From: Desulfobacteraceae bacterium
Lineage (GTDB): Bacteria > Desulfobacterota > Desulfobacteria > Desulfobacterales > Desulfobacteraceae
Assembly: GCA_003354055.1 (NCBI GenBank)
Contig: PIVQ01000480.1
Span: 1-5,880 of the forward strand
Direction: 5' to 3'
Length of the DNA: 5,880 nucleotides
Shown here: positions 1 through 5,880 of the stretch, piece by piece
Layout: the number at the start of each line of letters is the position of its first letter
Position numbering within the stretch: position 1 is the first letter of the stretch
Notes under the pieces: model-generated
The model's input: the letters and a program-made list of their open reading frames with translations, nothing else
Databases searched by the model: none
What the model was told of the DNA's origin: nothing
Program-made: the position numbers and the translations under genes

Positions 1-1
1 T

Positions 2-1984
2 AGGACAACGATCGCTGCCATGGACGGTGTGATATCGGTCATGGATCTGGAGCGCCTGTCACAGATACGGGTGCCCGGGCTTCAGGGTTTCCCCGCTGTC
101 TGGCATCCCTCAGACCTTCACAATTTAAGGGGTATCCTGCCCGGAATGGGGCAATTGGTGTCAAAGGATGGCACCGTTATGGGCATGGTGGTCGGAATCG
201 ACAATGAGGTCCTGAACGGATTTCGCCTTGAAGAGCGGTTAAGGGGATTCAAAGCCGTGATTCAAAAAGCCTTTCCAGAAAGCCACGGCTGCTATGCTGC
301 AGGGATCCCCGTACTTAGGGCTGCATTTGAGCGGTATAACCTGACCAATGCCCTCATATTCGGAGGGCTTGGCCTTGTCTTCGGCACTCTGATCGCCTTT
401 TATCTGTTTAAAACCCTCTGGGCCGGTGCACTGGTGATGATGACGGCCATGGTTTCTTTGATCTGGGTACTGGGGATAATGGGTATGACAGGAATCCGGG
501 TGAACCTGGCGTCGGGCTTAAGTTTTGGATTTGTCCTTATTGTCTCCTGCACCACGGTATTCCATATTTTGTCTGCCTACCTTGAAGGGATGAGCAATGG
601 GGACCGTGAGACTTTGGTTGCGCGAACATTTAACAGGGTGCTTCGGCCCTGCTTTATGTGCGCATTGACCACGTCTGTGGGGTTTTTCAGCCTGACCGTC
701 AGTCCGGTTCCCATGGTGCGGCAGGCAGGCATTGTCATTGGCATCGGCGTTATTTTAGCCTTTGCCCTGGCCCTTCCAATCACAGCCTTCTGGCTGCCAA
801 GGGTCAGAACCTCAGGAATCGGGGCATTTCCGGGTGTTTCGGACAACCGCCGGGATAGCCGTCGGGATAGCCTGGACCGGCTGGCCGCAGGTTTACGATT
901 CCCCGGATTTTTTTACTCAAAAGTGACACTGGGGGTGAGTCTGATCTTCTGCCTGATCATGGCCTTGGGAATTCCTAAGGTTTCGACCGTCAAACATCTA
1001 AGCCTGCCCATGGTCGCGCATACTCAAGAGGCAAAGGATATGGCCTTTATCCGTCAGTATCTGTCCACCGGATATTCTGCATCCATTGTCCTGACCGATA
1101 GGGACAAAGCCTTTTCCTCCCGCAGGTTCTGGTATGATCTTCTATCTCTTGAAAACCGGCTCAAAGGGTTGACCGGGGTTGCACAGATTGATTCCCTCAC
1201 TCCCCTTGTGTTCAGAACCGCTCTGCGGTTTTCCCAGGCCGGTATCAGGCCTGAACAGGTGTTTGCCCGACTCATGTCCGGAAATGCCGACCAGGAGATG
1301 ATTGCCCCGTTTCTGGATCCTAAGACCAATGCACTGCGCCTGGTGGTTCACATTACCGATCAGTCTTCAGACCAGATTGAAGATCTGTTAAAAGAGATCC
1401 GGAAAACAACGGCAGAGGTGCTGGGGCGGCAGGTACAGACTGATTTGGCAGGACAGTTGATCTATCTTAGGTCTCAGACCACGGATCTGGTATCTTCTCA
1501 GCTTAAGACGCTGTTCCTCGCCCTTGGTGTGATAACCCTTTTTATGATGATTCAGCTTGGATCAGTTTCATTGGGCTTATTGAGCCTGATTCCTAATTTC
1601 CTGCCCCTGTTCAGTATTTTCGGCATCATGGGCTGGTTCAATATTGCACTGGATCCCCTTACCGTATTTGCCGCAGTCATCTCTTTCGGGCTGTCCGTGG
1701 ATGACTCTATTCATTATCTGACGGCATTAAAAGAGGAACTGGCCTTGGGCAACGGGGTGGCCCAAAGCCTTGAAACGGCCTACCAAAGGACGGCTCGGGC
1801 ATTGATATCCACCACTGCCGTGCTCTTTCTCTCTGCATCGGGCCTGCTTTTTTCTTCTTTTTCCCATGTGTTTTCCTTAGGGTTACTGGTGGCTTCAGCA
1901 TCACTGGCGGCGCTGATCGGAGATCTGATGATCCTGCCGGCCCTTGTTCGGACCACCGGCCTGGTGTATAAGCAGGCAGGCTAA
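2..1984 (+). CDS. RND/MMPL-superfamily membrane exporter, 5'-truncated by window edge
   Basis: This is the C-terminal part of a proton-driven RND-type exporter in the inner membrane. The frame is open to the window edge: six codons before the Met at 20 read RTTIAA and run on smoothly, so that Met is internal and TM1 plus most of the first periplasmic domain lie upstream. Numbering from that Met, hydrophobic segments fall near 109-129, 133-155, 163-186, 210-228 and 235-259 (end of the first half). They continue at 302-320, then 494-512, 516-537, 548-568, 593-613 and 616-642, with a periplasmic domain at about 321-493. This is the duplicated RND layout. The fourth helix of the second half carries the usual acidic pair in GLSVDDSIHYL (D561, D562). 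The equivalent first-half helix has T178-T179 instead. The closest groups are the COG1033/MMPL and hopanoid-transporter-like (HpnN) exporters, which usually move lipids or other hydrophobic molecules; the substrate here cannot be read from sequence. The family call is firm and the substrate is unknown. It is followed after 29 bases by the SRPBCC gene. Confidence 0.9.
   Translation, partial: RTTIAAMDGVISVMDLERLSQIRVPGLQGFPAVWHPSDLHNLRGILPGMGQLVSKDGTVMGMVVGIDNEVLNGFRLEERLRGFKAVIQKAFPESHGCYAAGIPVLRAAFERYNLTNALIFGGLGLVFGTLIAFYLFKTLWAGALVMMTAMVSLIWVLGIMGMTGIRVNLASGLSFGFVLIVSCTTVFHILSAYLEGMSNGDRETLVARTFNRVLRPCFMCALTTSVGFFSLTVSPVPMVRQAGIVIGIGVILAFALALPITAFWLPRVRTSGIGAFPGVSDNRRDSRRDSLDRLAAGLRFPGFFYSKVTLGVSLIFCLIMALGIPKVSTVKHLSLPMVAHTQEAKDMAFIRQYLSTGYSASIVLTDRDKAFSSRRFWYDLLSLENRLKGLTGVAQIDSLTPLVFRTALRFSQAGIRPEQVFARLMSGNADQEMIAPFLDPKTNALRLVVHITDQSSDQIEDLLKEIRKTTAEVLGRQVQTDLAGQLIYLRSQTTDLVSSQLKTLFLALGVITLFMMIQLGSVSLGLLSLIPNFLPLFSIFGIMGWFNIALDPLTVFAAVISFGLSVDDSIHYLTALKEELALGNGVAQSLETAYQRTARALISTTAVLFLSASGLLFSSFSHVFSLGLLVASASLAALIGDLMILPALVRTTGLVYKQAG
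848..871 (+). repeat. 12-bp tandem duplication inside the exporter gene
   Basis: Two adjacent 12-base units (848-859 and 860-871) differ at one base (cgccgggatagc and cgtcgggatagc). They encode RRDS twice (residues 277-284). They sit in the charged cytoplasmic linker between the last helix of the first half and the first helix of the second half, where in-frame length changes are easily tolerated. Confidence 0.85.
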
Positions 1985-1997
1985 AAATATATAACCC

Positions 1998-2004
1998 GTA
2001 AGGA
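1998..2004 (+). promoter_or_regulatory. Ribosome binding site for the SRPBCC gene
   Basis: The sequence gtaagga lies 9 bases before the ATG at 2014 and is a good Shine-Dalgarno match. It decides the start: the alternative in-frame ATG at 2038 has no purine-rich site before it. The 29-base gap after the exporter stop shows no terminator hairpin, which supports co-transcription. Confidence 0.7.
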
Positions 2005-2013
2005 ACCTGTTCA

Positions 2014-2520
2014 ATGTTCAACGCGTTCAATGCTTATATGACGGCAAAAAATCAATATGAGTTTGACTATGCCGGGGAAATAAATGCCTGCCCTGCCCGG
2101 GTCTGGCAGACATTGGTGGATTTCCAGGGCTGGCCTGCCTGGTGGGAAGGTCTTGAACGCATCGAACCTCTTGGTCCCGTGGACTCACTTGCCAGGGGCA
2201 GCCGGATCAGGTCTTCCTGGAGAGGAGTGCTTCCCTATAGCCTGACCTTTGATGCCGTGGTCAGGGAGATTGTTCCGGAAAAAAGCCTTGAGTTTTTTGT
2301 CACCGGAGATTTGAGCGGATTCGGAAGCTGCCGTCTCACACCGGTCAACGGCAATACCTATCTTGGGTTTTCCTGGCAAGTGGCGCCCACAAAACTGTGG
2401 TTTAAAATGAGTGCGCCTATTGCCCATTCCGTGTTCCGGGAAAACCATGATCATATTATGCGTCAGGCCGCCAGGGGACTGGCCCTGATGTTTTGTAATA
2501 ACGGAGTGAACCATGGATGA
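2014..2520 (+). CDS. SRPBCC (START/polyketide cyclase-like) ligand-binding protein
   Basis: A 168-residue soluble protein with the pattern of the SRPBCC fold, a helix-grip domain that encloses a hydrophobic ligand. The N-terminal strand and helix read GEINACPARVWQTLVDFQGW (residues 21-40), followed by PAWWEG, the typical opening of this fold. Alternating strands follow: GSRIRSSWRG (62-71), LPYSLTFDAVVREI (73-86), a strand at about 91-97 and another at 103-121. A long C-terminal helix (about 134-160) would close the pocket. There is no signal peptide or membrane helix, so it should be cytoplasmic. Length is normal for the family, which covers lipid carriers, aromatase/cyclases and many uncharacterised proteins; no catalytic residue is evident. 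Its position directly behind a lipid-type exporter suggests, by inference only, handling of a hydrophobic molecule. Its last 8 bases overlap the helicase start, so the two are probably translated together. Confidence 0.8.
   Translation: MFNAFNAYMTAKNQYEFDYAGEINACPARVWQTLVDFQGWPAWWEGLERIEPLGPVDSLARGSRIRSSWRGVLPYSLTFDAVVREIVPEKSLEFFVTGDLSGFGSCRLTPVNGNTYLGFSWQVAPTKLWFKMSAPIAHSVFRENHDHIMRQAARGLALMFCNNGVNHG
2503..2506 (+). promoter_or_regulatory. Ribosome binding site for the helicase gene, inside the SRPBCC gene
   Basis: The ggag at 2503-2506 lies 6 bases before the ATG at 2513 and within the last codons of the SRPBCC gene. The ATG itself sits 8 bases inside that gene, whose TGA ends at 2520. 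This arrangement is typical of translational coupling. Confidence 0.6.
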
Positions 2521-5020
2521 TTACAACAATTCGGAATTTTCGTTTGACGATAACCCTGATATGGCCATGGCGGATGCCTTTGTCCGCCATACCGGCAGCA
2601 ATCTGTTTTTAACCGGAAAGGCCGGAACCGGGAAAACCACCTTCTTACAGGGGCTGAAGTCGGATTCTCACAAACAGATTATGATCACGGCCCCCACAGG
2701 CGTGGCAGCCATCAATGCGGGCGGGGTCACACTTCACTCCTTTTTTCAACTGCCGTTCGGCCCCTATATCCCGGGAAGGACTGGTCAGGGCAGGGACTTT
2801 AAGCGGTTTTTCCGGTTTTCTAAGGAAAAAAAGCGGATTATCAAAGGGCTTGATCTTCTGGTCATAGATGAGATCTCAATGGTCAGGGCAGATCTTCTGG
2901 ACTCGGTGGATGCCGTACTCAGGCGTCTGCGCCGTGATGAAAGACCCTTTGGCGGTGTGCAGTTGCTTTTAATCGGAGACCTCTTCCAATTACCGCCCGT
3001 GGCCAAGCCGGATGAATGGCAATTGCTTCAGGATTACTATTCATCCATCTACTTTTTTTCAAGCCATGCCCTGGCAGGAACTTCGCTGCTCACCATTGAA
3101 CTGAAAAAGATATACCGCCAGTCCGATGAGGATTTTATCAGGCTTCTTAACAGTGTCAGAGAGAATAAGCTGGACCATGAGGCCATGGCCGTGCTGAATA
3201 ATTGTGCAGATAAACCCCTGCCTGAAAAAGGCTATATCACCCTGACCACTCACAACAAAAAGGCCGATGCCCTTAACCGGGAACGCCTTGGTAGGCTTGA
3301 GACAAATGTCCATGAACTTAGGGCCGAGGTTTCCGGCGAATTTCCCGATCATTCCTTTCCCACGCCGGACCGGCTGGTCTTGAAAAAAGGGGCTCAGGTC
3401 ATGTTCCTGAGGAATGATGCCTCCGCTGATAAGCAATACTATAACGGCAAAATCGGTAAAGTCAGCCACGTATCAAAGGACCGGGTATTTGTCATTGATT
3501 CGGAAAACCTAGGTCAGACCATAGAAGTTGCACCGGTTAAATGGGAAAATGTCGCCTATAAGGTGAACGAGGAAGATCAGACCATCCAGCAGGAGGTCAT
3601 CGGGCACTTCTCCCAGATCCCTTTAAAACTGGCCTGGGCGGTCACCATCCATAAAAGCCAGGGCCTGACATTTGACCGTGCTATTGTGGATGCTCAGTCT
3701 GCCTTTGCCCACGGTCAGACCTATGTGGCGCTCAGCCGGTGCCGGACACTGGAGGGGCTTGTATTGTCCTCGCCTGTTCCAGGGCATGGCATTGAGGTGG
3801 ATCACTCCATTTCAGACTTTATGGCGAAGGCCAAGGATACCGGGGATCTTGCAACCCGGTTTAAAAATGCCCAAATGGCTTATCAGCAGGAGCTGCTTAA
3901 TCAATGTTTTGATTTCCAGGCAATGCGGGGTATGTTTTATTATTTTATCCGCCTTGTGGAAAACAACGTGAACACGGTTCGGGTAGCCGGCCTTTCAGAC
4001 CCCTTTGCGATGAAAACAGGAGCAAGGGAGCAAATATTTGATGTCGGCGAGAAATTTTTGGGTCAGCTCAGGGGACTGATGGCAGATGAAAGCTTGCCGG
4101 ACAGCCATCCCCGGATACGGGAGCGGACCCAGAAAGCAGCGGGCTGGTTTAGTGAAAAATTTGCCGCAGTATTTGGGAATCTTTTGGAAAAGGGCCAGAT
4201 AGAAACCGATAATAAAGCCCTTAAAAAACAGATGACCAACGGTCTGGATAACCTTTGCCTTGAGATTCGGATCAAAACAGCCGGCATTCAATCCTGTACC
4301 AATGGGTTTTCTTCGGTCGCTTACCTTCGGGCGGTGTCCGGCGCCGGGATGACAGCCATGCCTAAGGCAGCCGGAAAGAAGGCCAAAACCCCGGATTACA
4401 CGGAATTTGATATTGCCCATCCCGAACTCTTCAAAGCGGTTAAGGACTGGCGATCCGGGATTGCCAAGGCAGAGGGGATCCCTCATTTTCATGTACTCCA
4501 TCAAAAGGTCCTGGTTCAGATTGCCGTCTGCCTGCCTGATTCGGAGGCAGAACTGGCAAAGCTCAAGGGGGTCGGGCCCAAAATCCTTGAAAAATACGGG
4601 GATGAACTGATTGCCCTGGTAAAGGATTATCGGGAAAAAAAGGGAATTGAAACCGTTGAACTGCCTGCCCCCAACCCCAAGCCAGAGGAGAAAACGGCAG
4701 GTACCAAAGCGAAAAAGAAATCCGGGCCCAATACAAAGGATATCAGCCTGGCTTTCTTTCAAAAGGGCATGGATATTGATGCCATTGCAGAGGAACGGGG
4801 TCTTGCCGTTACCACCATCCAGGGACATCTCTGCCATTTTATTGAAACAGGGGTGCTCTCCGTGGAAAAGTTCGTTGATCCGGAAAGACAGGCCATCATT
4901 GAAAAGGCTGTTGCACCGGGCCTTTCCCTTCGGGATTTAAAGGAAATCCTGGCGGATGATATTAGCTATGGAGAAATAAAGGCAGTTATAGCCCATGAAA
5001 AGCTTTCGGCTACCGAATAG
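2513..5020 (+). CDS. PIF1/RecD2-like SF1B DNA helicase with HRDC and C-terminal helix-turn-helix
   Basis: An 835-residue cytoplasmic ATP-driven DNA helicase. Core motifs in order: Walker A GKAGTGKTT (35-43), motif Ia APTGVAAINAGG (60-71), Walker B LLVIDEISM (115-123; D119, E120), motif III IGDLFQLPPV (154-163), the YRQ motif (201-203), motif V AVTIHKSQGLTFD (376-388) and motif VI TYVALSRCR (403-411; arginine R409). All key residues are present, so the motor should be active. This set belongs to the PIF1/RecD2 group, which unwinds DNA 5' to 3' and acts on replication and recombination intermediates. Residues about 450-630 are mostly helical and match nothing I recognise. Residues about 633-706 look like an HRDC domain, with LKGVGPKILEKYG (684-696) as the helix-hairpin-helix-like signature; HRDC is a DNA-binding module best known from RecQ. 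A Lys/Pro-rich linker (about 710-740) leads to a C-terminal HTH_40-like region (about 740-830). Similar composites exist in Bacteroidetes, as I recall. The role is probably genome maintenance; the exact DNA substrate is unknown. Confidence 0.9.
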   Translation: MDDYNNSEFSFDDNPDMAMADAFVRHTGSNLFLTGKAGTGKTTFLQGLKSDSHKQIMITAPTGVAAINAGGVTLHSFFQLPFGPYIPGRTGQGRDFKRFFRFSKEKKRIIKGLDLLVIDEISMVRADLLDSVDAVLRRLRRDERPFGGVQLLLIGDLFQLPPVAKPDEWQLLQDYYSSIYFFSSHALAGTSLLTIELKKIYRQSDEDFIRLLNSVRENKLDHEAMAVLNNCADKPLPEKGYITLTTHNKKADALNRERLGRLETNVHELRAEVSGEFPDHSFPTPDRLVLKKGAQVMFLRNDASADKQYYNGKIGKVSHVSKDRVFVIDSENLGQTIEVAPVKWENVAYKVNEEDQTIQQEVIGHFSQIPLKLAWAVTIHKSQGLTFDRAIVDAQSAFAHGQTYVALSRCRTLEGLVLSSPVPGHGIEVDHSISDFMAKAKDTGDLATRFKNAQMAYQQELLNQCFDFQAMRGMFYYFIRLVENNVNTVRVAGLSDPFAMKTGAREQIFDVGEKFLGQLRGLMADESLPDSHPRIRERTQKAAGWFSEKFAAVFGNLLEKGQIETDNKALKKQMTNGLDNLCLEIRIKTAGIQSCTNGFSSVAYLRAVSGAGMTAMPKAAGKKAKTPDYTEFDIAHPELFKAVKDWRSGIAKAEGIPHFHVLHQKVLVQIAVCLPDSEAELAKLKGVGPKILEKYGDELIALVKDYREKKGIETVELPAPNPKPEEKTAGTKAKKKSGPNTKDISLAFFQKGMDIDAIAEERGLAVTTIQGHLCHFIETGVLSVEKFVDPERQAIIEKAVAPGLSLRDLKEILADDISYGEIKAVIAHEKLSATE

Positions 5021-5028
5021 ATCCACTG

Positions 5029-5050
5029 AATATTAGGGTGCCCCCATATT
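5029..5050 (+). terminator. Imperfect inverted repeat after the helicase, possible weak terminator
   Basis: The arms aatat (5029-5033) and atatt (5046-5050) flank ggg (5036-5038) and ccc (5043-5045), giving an 8-bp stem with a two-base bulge and a 4-base loop. It begins 8 bases after the helicase stop. There is no downstream T-run, so a standard intrinsic terminator is not supported; it could protect the mRNA 3' end or have no role. Confidence 0.25.
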
Positions 5051-5091
5051 CGTGTGAGAATGCACGCTGATAATTACATTACCCTTTTCAA

Positions 5092-5105
5092 GCCCTTTAG
5101 GGGGC
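5092..5105 (+). repeat. GC-rich hairpin in the PAS gene leader
   Basis: GCCC (5092-5095) pairs with GGGC (5102-5105) around tttagg. A T-G pair can extend the stem to five pairs. It lies 40 bases before the PAS start codon. The role is unknown. Confidence 0.4.
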
Positions 5106-5113
5106 AGGAAATC

Positions 5114-5127
5114 TTGGCACAGGCCAA
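5114..5127 (+). repeat. Perfect palindrome TTGGC-N4-GCCAA before the PAS gene
   Basis: TTGGC (5114-5118) and GCCAA (5123-5127) are exact inverted repeats separated by acag. The element ends 6 bases before the ribosome binding site. It could be an RNA hairpin near the site of translation initiation or a protein-binding operator; a single short copy does not distinguish these from chance. Confidence 0.35.
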
Positions 5128-5133
5128 AAGTAT

Positions 5134-5138
5134 AAGGT
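5134..5138 (+). promoter_or_regulatory. Ribosome binding site for the PAS gene
   Basis: The aaggt at 5134-5138 stands 7 bases before the ATG at 5146. It supports this start, which places a coiled coil ahead of the first PAS domain. The next in-frame Met lies far inside the first PAS domain. Confidence 0.6.
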
Positions 5139-5145
5139 GTAAAAG

Positions 5146-5880
5146 ATGAAACAAGACCTTGGCAAATTGAAAGAGGAAAGCACAGCAGAGCTCAACAATA
5201 TCACCACAAGGCTGGATCAAAAAATCAGAGCGCTTGAAGAGAGCAAAGAGCGTTATGAATTGGCACTTGCCGGATCTAAAACCGGGATATGGGACTGGGA
5301 CATTTGTTCCGGCAAAGTCTATTATTCTAACCGGTTAAAACAACTTCTGGGCTATCCTCCCGAAGAGGTATGGGATACAACCGACGAAATATGGAATAGG
5401 ATGCATCCCGATGATATTGAAACCGTTCGACTTGTTTTAGATCAGCATCTTAAAAAGCGTGTCCCCTTTAGAATTGACTATCGCCTTGAGGACAGCTTAG
5501 GGGGGTACCGATGGTGTAATGGCCGGGGACAGGCATTATGGGATGACAAAGGCAAGCCTGTCCGAATGTCCGGCTCCATCACCGATATCTCCTCACCAAA
5601 AAAAATAGAAGAAGAACTCACTAACAGCGAAAACCGTTTTCGAAGCCTGTTGGATCAGTCGCCGATGCCGATTGAGATCTTAGCTTTAGATGGAACGATC
5701 CTGCAATCAAACCCCGCATGGAACAGGCTATGGAAAATTGATGAGGCCGTTGCAGCAGAAGCAATGGGGAAATATAACATGCGCACCGACCCGCAATTAA
5801 AAAAACTGGGAATAGACAAGCTTGTGGAAAAAGCCTTTACAGGTGAACATGTCATTCTGCCGCCGATAATTTATGATGCG
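5146..5880 (+). CDS. PAS-domain sensor protein, 3'-truncated by window edge
   Basis: The open frame runs without a stop to the window end, giving the first 245 residues. There is no signal peptide or membrane helix, so this part is cytoplasmic. Residues 1-40 are highly charged with heptad-like spacing and probably form a coiled coil. Residues about 35-147 are a PAS_3-type domain with its PAC half: TGIWDWDI (46-53), LLGYPPEEV (67-75), HPDD (87-90), YRWCNGRGQAL (121-131) and a closing GSITDIS (143-149). A short helix leads to a second PAS domain from about 158, opening with NRFRSLLDQSPMPIEILALD (163-182) and with NPAWNRLW at 189-196. Its YN..x.DPQLKKLGI stretch (210-223) and later FTGEHVILPP (231-240) resemble a PAS subtype that I recall from deltaproteobacterial hybrid histidine kinases. 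The ligand is not readable: no heme or flavin signature stands out. The output is most likely a histidine kinase, less likely GGDEF/EAL or a sigma-54 activator. Confidence 0.85.
   Translation, partial: MKQDLGKLKEESTAELNNITTRLDQKIRALEESKERYELALAGSKTGIWDWDICSGKVYYSNRLKQLLGYPPEEVWDTTDEIWNRMHPDDIETVRLVLDQHLKKRVPFRIDYRLEDSLGGYRWCNGRGQALWDDKGKPVRMSGSITDISSPKKIEEELTNSENRFRSLLDQSPMPIEILALDGTILQSNPAWNRLWKIDEAVAAEAMGKYNMRTDPQLKKLGIDKLVEKAFTGEHVILPPIIYDA

Larger units (their letters stand above)
5021..5145 (+). other. Intergenic region between helicase and PAS gene
   Basis: This 125-base gap is the only sizeable non-coding stretch. It holds an imperfect inverted repeat at 5029-5050, a GC-rich hairpin at 5092-5105, a perfect short palindrome at 5114-5127 and a ribosome binding site at 5134-5138. 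GATAAT at 5069-5074 resembles a -10 box, but no convincing -35 lies at the right distance, so I do not call a promoter. No T-run follows any hairpin. The boundary between the helicase operon and the PAS gene must lie here, but its signals are weak. Confidence 0.6.

Noticed and set aside
20..22. ATG at 20 as the true start of the exporter.
   Set aside because: The frame is open upstream to the window edge, no ribosome binding site precedes it, and the first helix and most of the first periplasmic domain would be missing.
658..858. Small plus-strand open frame inside the exporter.
   Set aside because: It is out of frame with the exporter, lacks a ribosome binding site and encodes no recognisable protein.
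3995..4837. A long open frame on the minus strand opposite the helicase (280 codons).
   Set aside because: It lies wholly inside the well-supported helicase gene, has no recognisable domain, and its Cys/Phe/Gly-rich composition is what the complement of this coding sequence would give.
5069..5074. GATAAT as a -10 box for the PAS gene.
   Set aside because: It matches five of six consensus bases, but there is no -35-like hexamer 16-18 bases upstream and no extended -10 TG, so it is noted only in the intergenic entry.
5115..5120. TGGCAC as the -24 element of a sigma-54 promoter for the PAS gene.
   Set aside because: The -12 position that should read TTGC is AAAA (5126-5129), and the element would leave almost no leader before the start codon.
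5131..5136. TATAAG as a -10 box.
   Set aside because: It overlaps the ribosome binding site and lies only 9 bases before the ATG, with no -35 at a suitable distance.
5021..5145. A known riboswitch class in the gap.
   Set aside because: I could not match the sequence to cyclic-di-GMP, cobalamin or other common riboswitch signatures.

Overview
This window reads as ordinary bacterial chromosome, with four genes all on the + strand and very little non-coding DNA. The GC content is mixed. The protein style (a large RND exporter with a divergent first half, a PIF1-like helicase with an HRDC tail, a multi-PAS sensor with a leading coiled coil) fits a deltaproteobacterium of the Desulfobacter/Desulfosarcina type (Desulfobacterota). 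That assignment is inference from general resemblance; no rRNA or other marker gene is present.

Layout: (1) Positions 2-1984 hold the 3' part of an RND/MMPL-type membrane exporter whose true start lies before the window. (2) After 29 bases comes a small SRPBCC (START-like, hydrophobic ligand-binding) protein at 2014-2520. (3) It overlaps by 8 bases a large helicase gene at 2513-5020. The helicase joins a PIF1/RecD2-type SF1B motor to a RecQ-style HRDC domain and a C-terminal helix-turn-helix. (4) A 125-base gap (5021-5145) holds several small inverted repeats and separates this three-gene run from a PAS-domain sensor gene starting at 5146 and cut off by the window end.

The first three genes are spaced like one operon. 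The exporter and the SRPBCC protein could both act on lipid-like molecules; the helicase shares transcription but has no obvious functional link to them. The PAS gene has its own leader and ribosome binding site and is probably a separate unit; its output domain (kinase, GGDEF or other) lies outside the window. I see no mobile element, CRISPR array, tRNA or rRNA. I found no convincing evidence of a wholly new system. The points most worth checking are the loss of the acidic pair in the first half of the exporter, the composite helicase architecture, and the structured leader of the PAS gene.
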